Below are positions 1 through 6,600 of a DNA stretch of 64,000 bases, piece by piece (within the stretch, counting starts at the first letter, position 1; the number at the start of each line of letters is the position of its first letter). The DNA is from VAZQ01 sp963816745 (GTDB taxonomy: Bacteria > Pseudomonadota > Alphaproteobacteria > Rhizobiales > Xanthobacteraceae). The notes under the pieces were generated by a model. That model saw only the letters and a list, made by a program, of their open reading frames with translations. It did not search any database and was not told the origin of the DNA. A program made the translations under genes and the position numbers. The stretch covers positions 248,001-312,000 of the forward strand of contig CAWFLQ010000006.1 in the NCBI GenBank assembly GCA_963816745.1, in the 5' to 3' direction.

Positions 1-692
1 CAGGTATAGACGGCGAAGCGCCCGTTCGCCTCCGGTGCCGCGATCGAGCCATTGGTCTCGGTCAACGCGTGCTCGATCGGCGACATCTGGTAGCGCTGCT
101 CGAGCACATGATCGGCATGGGCGAACGCCTGCTCCACATCGCCGAAGCGCAGCTTCTGATGATCGTATTTGCCGTGATACTCGAAGGTATTCTTGGGATA
201 GGTCTCGTTGACCACCGGCGCGCCGGGCTTCAGCGCCTCCTCCACGTCGAACACCGGCGTCAGGGGGTCGTAGTCGACGCGGACCTTGGTCAGCGCCTCG
301 AACGCCTCACGCTCCGAATTCGCAACGATCGCGACGATGGGCTCGCCCATGTAACGAACCTTCTCGGTCGCCAGCGACGGTTCGTCGTCCTTGCCGAAAT
401 TCAACAGGCTCAGCAGCGTGTTGAGATTGCGCGGCACATCGGCGCCGCGGATGACGCGGCGAACCCCCGGCGCGCGTTCCGCCTCGGCGGTGTCGATCCG
501 GCGGATGCGGGCGTGATGATGCGGACTGCGCAGCACCTTCAGATGCAGCAGTCCGGCGAGCTTGTGATCGTCGAAAAAGGTCGTAGTCCCGGTGACATGC
601 CCGATCATGTCCTGGCGCTGGGTCGGCTTTCCGATCTCCTTGAGGCTGTCGTCCCGCTCGTCGGCGAAGAGCTCTTTGCGCACTTCCAGCAT
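1..692 (-). CDS. Molybdenum hydroxylase large subunit (CoxL/XdhA-like), N-terminal part
   Basis: This is the molybdopterin-binding catalytic subunit of a xanthine dehydrogenase/CO dehydrogenase-family enzyme. Only the first 230 or so codons are in the window, because the frame stays open to base 1. It starts MLEVRKEL, followed by IGKPTQRQDMIGHVTG, the usual entry to the a/b hammerhead domain, then LKVLRSPHHHARI and VRYMGEPIVAIVA, which are hallmarks of that domain. It lies 10 nt downstream of the iron-sulfur subunit gene and is the third gene of a medium-small-large set. The molybdenum active-site loop is outside the window, so CO oxidation can be neither claimed nor excluded. Confidence 0.92.
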   Translation of the reverse strand, partial: MLEVRKELFADERDDSLKEIGKPTQRQDMIGHVTGTTTFFDDHKLAGLLHLKVLRSPHHHARIRRIDTAEAERAPGVRRVIRGADVPRNLNTLLSLLNFGKDDEPSLATEKVRYMGEPIVAIVANSEREAFEALTKVRVDYDPLTPVFDVEEALKPGAPVVNETYPKNTFEYHGKYDHQKLRFGDVEQAFAHADHVLEQRYQMSPIEHALTETNGSIAAPEANGRFAVYT

Positions 693-702
693 GGTCTGCT
701 CC

Positions 703-1179
703 TCAGGCGCGCTGCCGGTTGGCGGCCGCGGCGAGTACCGCATGGATGATCGGCTCGTAGCCGGTACAGCGGCAGATGTTGCCGGAGATCGCCTCGATCA
801 CGTCGGCGCGTGTCGGCGCCGGATTGCGATCGAGCAGCGCCTTCGCGGCCATCAGCATGCCCGGCGTGCAGAAGCCGCATTGTGCGGCGAAATTGTCCAT
901 GAAGGCGGTTTGCAGCGGGTGCAAGCTCGCCCCCGCCTTGAGGCCGTCGGCGGTCTCGACCGAGCGGCCGGCGACGCTCTCGGCGAGCGTGACGCAGGAG
1001 AGATGCAGCTCGCCGTCGATCAGCACGGCGCAGACGCCGCAGGTGCCCTGGCCGCAGCCGAATTTCGGGGACGCGTCGCCGACCCCATCGCGCAGCGCGG
1101 ACAACAGGTTCGCTCCGCCGTCAACGAACACGGCGACGTCGGCGCCGTTGTGACGGAACTGGACGGGGGTCTTGCTCAT
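703..1179 (-). CDS. (2Fe-2S)-binding small subunit of molybdenum hydroxylase (CoxS-like)
   Basis: A 158-residue electron-transfer subunit carrying two [2Fe-2S] clusters. The N-terminal plant-ferredoxin-type cluster motif is GCGQGTCGVC (residues about 41-50) with a further Cys in LSC. The C-terminal helical domain has QCGFCTPGM and ICRCTGYEPI. Start MSKTPVQF is chosen because it fits the family length; the frame is open a further 82 codons upstream, into the preceding gene. It sits 7 nt after the FAD subunit and 10 nt before the large subunit, so the three are surely translated together. Family membership is certain; substrate is unknown. Confidence 0.95.
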   Translation of the reverse strand: MSKTPVQFRHNGADVAVFVDGGANLLSALRDGVGDASPKFGCGQGTCGVCAVLIDGELHLSCVTLAESVAGRSVETADGLKAGASLHPLQTAFMDNFAAQCGFCTPGMLMAAKALLDRNPAPTRADVIEAISGNICRCTGYEPIIHAVLAAAANRQRA

Positions 1180-1186
1180 CGGTTCC

Positions 1187-2005
1187 TCACGCCGTTCCCA
1201 TGAGCAGGCGCTTGAGATGAACCGCGGCCATCTCGCGCCGGTACCATGCGCTCGCGATCGCGTCGCTCGCGGGCGACGTGCCTTCGGCCGCAACAGCCAG
1301 CGCCGACAAGATGCCCGCTTCGTCAAGACCGCGGCCCTCGAGCGCACGCTCGACCGATTTCGCGCGGATCGGCGTCGGCGCCATGGCGCCATAGGCCACG
1401 CGCACCCCGGTGATGCGGCCGCCATTCATGGGCAGATGCGCCGCGATGGAGAGCACCGAGATGCCCTTCGGTTTCACGCGCGCGACCTTGCGAAAGCGAA
1501 ACGCTTCCGGCGCAGACGGCCGATTGAACGCGACGCTCGTGACGAGGCCGCTGCCGCCGCGTTCACGGTTTGCCAGAAACTCCTCCAGCGGCGTCTCGCG
1601 TCCGCCATGGCTGCCTTGCAGCGCCAGCGTCGCGTCGAGGGCGAGCAGCGCGGCGGTGAAATCGCCATAGGGTGACGGTGCGAACAAATTGCCGCCGACG
1701 GTCGCCATGTTGCGGATCGCCGGACCGCCGACCGCGCGTGCGACCGGATGCAGGAACGCCAGGTCGCGATTGGCGATGATCTGCCCCATCGTGACGCCGG
1801 CGCCGAGCGTGACCCGCGCTCCCGCCGGGCGGATATCGGTAAGGCCGCGGTCGGTCGATCGCACCACCGTCGAAAACGACGTATCGCCCTCGTTGATCGC
1901 TCGCATCACCAGCGTGCCGCCGGCCAGGAACCGCGCCGTGCGATCCGACGCTAGCGCCGACGCCGCTTCGGCCAGGCTCGCGAATGTCTTCACCGTGATC
2001 GGCAT
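1187..2005 (-). CDS. FAD-binding medium subunit of molybdenum hydroxylase (CoxM-like)
   Basis: A 272-residue flavoprotein subunit that passes electrons from the iron-sulfur clusters to the final acceptor. FAD-binding motifs are visible: FLAGGTLVM at residues 27-34 and ATVGGNLFAPSP starting near 101, both typical of CoxM and XdhB. The C-terminal CO-dehydrogenase flavoprotein domain follows (VRVAYGAMAPTPIRA). It is the first gene of the three-subunit set and lies 22 nt downstream of an SRPBCC gene, within a long unidirectional cluster. Length is slightly short of the usual 280-290 residues but no motif is missing. Confidence 0.93.
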   Translation of the reverse strand: MPITVKTFASLAEAASALASDRTARFLAGGTLVMRAINEGDTSFSTVVRSTDRGLTDIRPAGARVTLGAGVTMGQIIANRDLAFLHPVARAVGGPAIRNMATVGGNLFAPSPYGDFTAALLALDATLALQGSHGGRETPLEEFLANRERGGSGLVTSVAFNRPSAPEAFRFRKVARVKPKGISVLSIAAHLPMNGGRITGVRVAYGAMAPTPIRAKSVERALEGRGLDEAGILSALAVAAEGTSPASDAIASAWYRREMAAVHLKRLLMGTA

Positions 2006-2027
2006 CGTATCCTCACACCGCGGCCAA

Positions 2028-2468
2028 TTACACCGCGACCAGGTGGCGGCGGATCGCCTCGAAGCCCGCCTGATAGATCTGCTCGCCCACCATCTCGGTC
2101 ATCTGCGCTTCCTCGCCTTGCCGCGTGGTGAAGCGCGACTCCCAGCTCCAGAAGGTGCGGTCGCCGTCGGTCACCGGCATCAGGCGCACATGCGCCACGT
2201 AGTTGAACAGCGGGATCGGCGTATCGAGCAGGCAATAGCTGAAGGTCTGCTCCAGGTCCGACAGCGTGAGCAGCTGCTCGCGCAGCTCCGCGCCGTCCTT
2301 GAGGCGGAAGCGGCGCACGCAGCCGACCTTGTCGGACGGCGCGCCGCGCTCGATCGCGCTCGTCGCGACCGCCGGATGCCAGCGATCGTGGCCGTTGAAA
2401 TCGCGCAGTACCGCCCACACCCGGTCCACGGGAGCATCGACAATCGTGCTTTTCACGACATGCGGCAC
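2028..2468 (-). CDS. SRPBCC (START-like) protein, second of a tandem pair
   Basis: A 146-residue protein of the SRPBCC/polyketide-cyclase fold, which forms a deep hydrophobic ligand cavity. It opens with VVKSTIVDAPVDRVWAVLRDF, continues with WHPAV and VGCVRRFRL, and ends in the long C-terminal helix (QAGFEAIRRHL). It is clearly paralogous to the adjacent upstream gene (shared DRVW, DFNG, WHPA, DKVGCVR and PVTDG elements), from which it is separated by 3 nt. The downstream neighbour is the FAD subunit. SRPBCC proteins of the CoxG group accompany CO dehydrogenases and help attach them to the membrane; a similar accessory role here is an inference from position. A ligand-binding or cyclase role is the alternative. 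Confidence 0.88.
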   Translation of the reverse strand: MPHVVKSTIVDAPVDRVWAVLRDFNGHDRWHPAVATSAIERGAPSDKVGCVRRFRLKDGAELREQLLTLSDLEQTFSYCLLDTPIPLFNYVAHVRLMPVTDGDRTFWSWESRFTTRQGEEAQMTEMVGEQIYQAGFEAIRRHLVAV

Positions 2469-2471
2469 GCT

Positions 2472-2909
2472 TCAGCCTCCGAACGCGCGCTTGAGCGCAT
2501 CGAACCCGCCCTGGAATACGCCGGTGCCGATCGTGGTGATCAGCTCCGCCTCGCGTTCCGGCGGGCAATCGAACTCCGCGGTCCATTCGGCAAAGGTGCG
2601 CTCACCGTCCGTCACCGGCGTCAGCCGCAACGTCGCGACATAGTTCACGACCCCCATCGGCGATTCGAGGATCGAATAGGTGCAGAACAGGTCGTGATCG
2701 GAGAGGCCGAGCAGGCGCTCGCGGATGCGGTCGCCATTGCGCAGGCGAAAATCGCGCACGCAACCGACCTTGTCCGCCGGCTCGCCGTTCTCGATGCGGC
2801 TTTCGGCAATCGCCGGATGCCAGTTCGGCAGCCCGTTGAAGTCGCGGATGCGCGCCCACACCCGGTCGGTGCGGGCATTGACGACGCTCGAGATGTAGAC
2901 GCGCGCCAT
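2472..2909 (-). CDS. SRPBCC (START-like) protein, first of a tandem pair
   Basis: A 145-residue SRPBCC-fold protein. The start MARVYISSVV is chosen because it aligns with the paralogue next door; an in-frame Met 18 codons upstream would overlap the flotillin gene. Visible elements are TDRVWARIRDFNG, NWHPAIAES, DKVGCVRDFRL and a C-terminal helix (FQGGFDALKRAFG). It begins 4 nt after the flotillin stop and ends 3 nt before the second SRPBCC gene, so translational coupling is likely. No signal peptide or membrane segment is seen, so it is expected in the cytoplasm. No catalytic residue can be named. Confidence 0.88.
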   Translation of the reverse strand: MARVYISSVVNARTDRVWARIRDFNGLPNWHPAIAESRIENGEPADKVGCVRDFRLRNGDRIRERLLGLSDHDLFCTYSILESPMGVVNYVATLRLTPVTDGERTFAEWTAEFDCPPEREAELITTIGTGVFQGGFDALKRAFGG

Positions 2910-2913
2910 CGGC

Positions 2914-5721
2914 TCAAGCCTTCTCGCCGCCGGAGCCGCCACCGGGCTTGCCGCGGCCGGCACGCCCCTCGGCGGGCTTCTCGCCTGTCTCCCCGCCTTC
3001 TGCCTTCGCCGCGCGCGCCGTGGACTCCTTGATGCCCTGCAGATCGCGCGCCTCGCGGATCAGGCCGGGCAACTTGGAGAGGCTACCGCCCTCCATGCCG
3101 ATTTCCGACAGTATCGAGTCGATCAACGGAGCCTGCACACGATAGCGCAGCGCCGAGTCGATCACCTCGTCGGTGGCATTGCGGCTGCCGCCCGACCCGC
3201 CGCCGCCTCCAAGGCCGTCGACATGCAAGATGCGGATGCCTTCGATCTTCTCCATCGGCTTGACGCTCTCGCGCACGATGCCCTCGATCCGTTCGAGCAG
3301 GCGGCGGCGGAACAGCGAGTAGCGCGCCTGGTCGGTGAGCACGTTCTCGGCCTCGTTGAGCAGCTTTTGCGCCTCGGCCTCGACCGCCGCGCGGATGCGC
3401 TCGGCTTCCGCCGCGATGCGCGTCTCGTCCGCCTCCTTCTCGGCGATGATGACCTCCACGGTGCGGCGGCGCTTGGCCGCCTCGCTGTCGCGCACCGTGC
3501 GCACGCGCTCCTCGGCCTCGGCGGCCCGGGCGCGGGCATTCTCGGCCTCCACTTGTGCCGCCGAGTGCTCGAGCGATTTCTGATAGAGCGCGATCGCCTT
3601 GTCCATCTGCGCGCTCTCGACCACGCGCTCGCGGTCCACCTCGAGCTTGCGCAGATCGCGGTCGCGTCCGACGCGCGCCTCGTCGAGCCCACGGTCCGAC
3701 GCGATGCGTGCGCGTTCAACCTCCTCGCGGGCCGCGATCTCGGCCTCCTGCAGCGCCTGCGTCCGCGCGATCTCGAGCTGCTCGATGGCCCGGCGCCGCT
3801 CGAGGCGGGCGGCCTCCAGGGCGCGCTCGCGCTCCACGTCGGTCTTCTCGACCTCCTGCCGCGCCAAGAGCTCGGCCTGCTTGAGCTGGCGGTCGGAATC
3901 CGCGCGCTCGACGCGCTTCGCGGCGAGCTCGATCCCGCGCGCCTCCTCGGCAATCTCGACCGCCTTCTTCTGGTCGATGTTGAGCACCTCGCGGCTCTTG
4001 GCCGAGGCAATGCGCTCCTTCTCGAGCGCAAGCTCGGTCGCGATGCGCGCACGCTCGACCGTGTCACGCCGCTTGATCTCGGCTGCGTCCAGCACTTCGC
4101 CGCGCGCGATCTCCAGATTGCGCGTCGCCTGATCGGCGAGGATCCGCTCGGCCTGGATCGTCTTCTCCTGCTCGATCCGCTTCGTCTCGACGAGTTGCCG
4201 GGATGCGACTTCGGCGGCCTCGATCGCCTCACTCCGCGCGATCTCCAGCCCGCGCGTGCTCTGCTCGGCCGCGATCCGCGCGGCGGCAAGCGTCTTCTCG
4301 CGCGCGATCCGCGCCGCTTCGATCGCCTGCTGGGCGGCGATCTCGGCTTCTTCGAGCGACCGCGTGCGCGCGATCTCGAGCGCACGCGTCTTCTCGTCCG
4401 AGGCGATGCGGTCGGAATTCACCGCGGTCATCTGGGCGATGCGCAGCTTCTCGGTCGCTTCACGGGCCGCGATCTCGGCTTCGTCGACGGCCCGGGTGCG
4501 CTCGATGTCGCGGCGCCGCGTCTCTTCCTCGTTGACGATGCGCGCCTCAGTGACCGCGCGCTCCTGCGCGATGCGCGCCTTCTCGACGTGCTCGCGCGCG
4601 GCGATCTCGGCCTGCTCGACGGTGCGCGTTCGCTCGATCTCCCGCTGTCGGACCTCGCGCTCCGAAGCGATACGCGCTTCGCTGATCGTCTGCTGATTGG
4701 CGATGCGCGCTTTCTCGACCTCCTCGCGTGCCGCAATTTCCGCTTCCTCGACGGTCCGGGTGCGCTCGATCTCGCGCTGGCGCACCTCGCGCTCCGAGGC
4801 GATGCGCGCCTCGCTGATCGCGCGCTCGTTGGCGATGCGCGATTTCTCGATCTCCTCGAGCGCCGCGATCTGCGCCTGCTCCGCCTCGGTGTCGCGCAGC
4901 GCGCGCTCGCGCGCCAGTTCGGCCCGTTGCACGGCGCGCCGGACTTCCACGTCGCGCTGCTGGTTCAGGCGCGCCGTCTCGCTTTCGCGCTCGATATCGA
5001 GGGCCTGCCGTTCGGCCGCGAGATTGCGGGTGCGGATCAGGATCATCGACTCCTGCTCGATGTCGTTGCGCAACTTGCGTCGGGTCTCGATTTCCTGGAT
5101 CAGCTGGGTCAGGCCTTCGGCGTCGAACCTGTTGGAAGGATTGAAGTATTCGAGATCGGTCTGGTCGAGATCGGTGATCGCGACGGATTCCAGCTCCAAT
5201 CCGTTCTGGGCCAGCCCTTCGGCGGCCGCCTGCTTCACGCGCACGACATAGTCGCCACGCTGCTCGTGCATTTCCTCCATCGTCATCTCGGAGGCGACCG
5301 AGCGCAGCGCCGAGACGAATTTTCCGGAGAGCAGCGCATGCAGGCGCTCCTGCTCCATGGTGCGCCGGCCGAGCGTCGCGGCCGCGATCGATACCGCGTC
5401 CCGCGTCGGCTTCACCCGGACATAGAATTCCGCCTCGATGTCGACCCGCATGCGGTCCTTGGTGATCAGCGCGTCGGCTTTCTCGCGCACGACCTCCATC
5501 TGCAGCACGTTCATGTTGACCGGCGTGAAGTCGTGAACGAACGGCAGCACGAAGGCGCCGCCGTTTATCACCACCCGCTCGCCGAAGAGGCCCGTGCGCA
5601 CGAAGGAGACCTCCTTCGAGGAGCGGTGATAGAGCCAGTTCACGAGATAGACGACGATCGCGATGACGATGATCGCGATGATCAGCCACAGGATCAGTGT
5701 CCCGATCAGCACGCCTGACAT
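2914..5721 (-). CDS. Flotillin-family membrane scaffold protein with long coiled coil
   Basis: A 935-residue membrane protein. Residues 4-28 form one N-terminal membrane segment, followed by the SPFH/band-7 domain (about 35-200: VSFVRTGLFGERVVINGG, FVLPFVHDFTPVNMN, ALITKDRMRVDIEAEFYV). From about 290 to 690 runs a charged coiled coil of 44-residue repeats, each four 11-residue units. A flotillin C-terminal region (LLERIEGIVRESVKPMEKI) and a Gly/Lys-rich tail end it. Flotillins assemble ordered membrane microdomains. This one is much longer than the roughly 500-residue Bacillus type but has the layout of the long alphaproteobacterial proteins. It sits 45 nt after the TIM-barrel gene and 4 nt before the SRPBCC pair, an unusual operon setting for a flotillin. 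Confidence 0.93.
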   Translation of the reverse strand: MSGVLIGTLILWLIIAIIVIAIVVYLVNWLYHRSSKEVSFVRTGLFGERVVINGGAFVLPFVHDFTPVNMNVLQMEVVREKADALITKDRMRVDIEAEFYVRVKPTRDAVSIAAATLGRRTMEQERLHALLSGKFVSALRSVASEMTMEEMHEQRGDYVVRVKQAAAEGLAQNGLELESVAITDLDQTDLEYFNPSNRFDAEGLTQLIQEIETRRKLRNDIEQESMILIRTRNLAAERQALDIERESETARLNQQRDVEVRRAVQRAELARERALRDTEAEQAQIAALEEIEKSRIANERAISEARIASEREVRQREIERTRTVEEAEIAAREEVEKARIANQQTISEARIASEREVRQREIERTRTVEQAEIAAREHVEKARIAQERAVTEARIVNEEETRRRDIERTRAVDEAEIAAREATEKLRIAQMTAVNSDRIASDEKTRALEIARTRSLEEAEIAAQQAIEAARIAREKTLAAARIAAEQSTRGLEIARSEAIEAAEVASRQLVETKRIEQEKTIQAERILADQATRNLEIARGEVLDAAEIKRRDTVERARIATELALEKERIASAKSREVLNIDQKKAVEIAEEARGIELAAKRVERADSDRQLKQAELLARQEVEKTDVERERALEAARLERRRAIEQLEIARTQALQEAEIAAREEVERARIASDRGLDEARVGRDRDLRKLEVDRERVVESAQMDKAIALYQKSLEHSAAQVEAENARARAAEAEERVRTVRDSEAAKRRRTVEVIIAEKEADETRIAAEAERIRAAVEAEAQKLLNEAENVLTDQARYSLFRRRLLERIEGIVRESVKPMEKIEGIRILHVDGLGGGGGSGGSRNATDEVIDSALRYRVQAPLIDSILSEIGMEGGSLSKLPGLIREARDLQGIKESTARAAKAEGGETGEKPAEGRAGRGKPGGGSGGEKA
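3930..4854 (-). repeat. 132-bp coding tandem repeat (44-residue units) in flotillin
   Basis: At least seven consecutive units of 44 codons, encoding variants of EVEKARIANQQTISEARIA followed by a second half such as REVRQREIERTRTVEQAEI. The first two units are nearly identical in protein and close in DNA; later units diverge and the pattern fades toward about 3600. Each unit divides into four 11-residue blocks with AxI/ARI-type hydrophobic positions, the hendecad pattern of right-handed or straight coiled coils. Confidence 0.8.
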
Positions 5722-5766
5722 TTGCTCCTCCCGGTACGGGCTTGCGGCCCGCCACGACCTGCCGGC

Positions 5767-6597
5767 TCAGCGCCGGCCGATTTGCTTGAACTTCCGTGTC
5801 TGCTCCGTGAGCGCCACTTCCACCGGCAGCCGCTCCATCGAGGAGGCGCCGTAGAAGCCGTCGCAATTCTTCGTATTCTTCAGGACGAACTCGGCGTCGG
5901 CCGGCTCCGCGACCGGCCCTCCGTGCACCAGCACGATCACGTCGCGCCGCACCTTGAGCGCCGCTTCCGACCATGCGTCAACCAGTGCCGGGCATTCCGC
6001 CAGCCGCACCGCCGCCGCCGCGCCGATCGCGCCGCCGGTCGTCAACCCCATGTGGCACACGATGATGTCGGCACCGGCCTCGGCCATGGCTGCTGCCTCA
6101 TCCGCGTTGAACACATAGGGCGTGGTCAGCAGGTCCTTTGCGCGCGCCTTGCGGATCATGTCAACCTCGAGTCCGTAGGACATGCCGGTCCCTTCGAGGT
6201 TCGCACGAAACGTGCCGTCGATGATGCCGACGGTCGGGAAATTCTGCACGCCGGAGAAACCGATCGCCTTTACCTGATCGAGGAATACATCCATCTGGCG
6301 GAACGGGTCGGTGCCGTTGACGCCGGCGAGCACCGGCGTGTGCTTGACGGCCGGGAGCACCTCGGCGGCCATCTCCATGACGATCTGGTTGGCGTCGCCG
6401 TAGGCCATCATGCCCGCGAGCGAGCCGCGCCCCGCCATGCGGTAGCGGCCGGAATTGTAGATGACGATCAGATCGATGCCGCCGGCCTCCTCGCACTTGG
6501 CGGAGAGCCCCGTGCCGGCGCCGCCGCCGACGATCGGCTCCCCGCGCGCGACCATGGCGCGGAATTTTTCCATCAAGGCGGAGCGTTCGAAGCGCAT
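5767..6597 (-). CDS. TIM-barrel phosphoenolpyruvate hydrolase-like protein
   Basis: A 276-residue protein of the family called TIM-barrel signal transduction protein or PEP hydrolase-like (PF09370-type). Motifs include GEPIVGGGAGTGLSAK near the N-terminus, IVIYNSGRYRM, FSGVQNFPTVGIIDG and DIIVCHMGLTTGG. The family is related to PEP mutase/isocitrate lyase-like barrels, but its reaction is poorly defined. It begins 3 nt after the LivF::Tm-1 fusion. Plant Tm-1 proteins carry a Tm-1 domain and a barrel of this type in one chain, so a functional link between the two bacterial genes is likely. Cytoplasmic; substrate unknown. Confidence 0.9.
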   Translation of the reverse strand: MRFERSALMEKFRAMVARGEPIVGGGAGTGLSAKCEEAGGIDLIVIYNSGRYRMAGRGSLAGMMAYGDANQIVMEMAAEVLPAVKHTPVLAGVNGTDPFRQMDVFLDQVKAIGFSGVQNFPTVGIIDGTFRANLEGTGMSYGLEVDMIRKARAKDLLTTPYVFNADEAAAMAEAGADIIVCHMGLTTGGAIGAAAAVRLAECPALVDAWSEAALKVRRDVIVLVHGGPVAEPADAEFVLKNTKNCDGFYGASSMERLPVEVALTEQTRKFKQIGRR

Positions 6598-6600
6598 GGG

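Noticed and set aside
1..692. Calling the first large subunit a CO dehydrogenase
   Set aside because: The active-site loop that would decide this is outside the window; an SRPBCC neighbour is suggestive only.
3930..4854. Regular repeats resembling a CRISPR array
   Set aside because: The units are in frame, 132 bp long without unique spacers, and encode a coiled coil. No cas genes are present and no CRISPR array was seen elsewhere.
3223..5718. 831-codon open frame on the plus strand opposite flotillin
   Set aside because: It is the antisense shadow of a GC-rich repetitive coiled-coil gene: Leu/Arg/Asp/Gly-rich, no recognisable domain, and the minus-strand flotillin is unmistakable.
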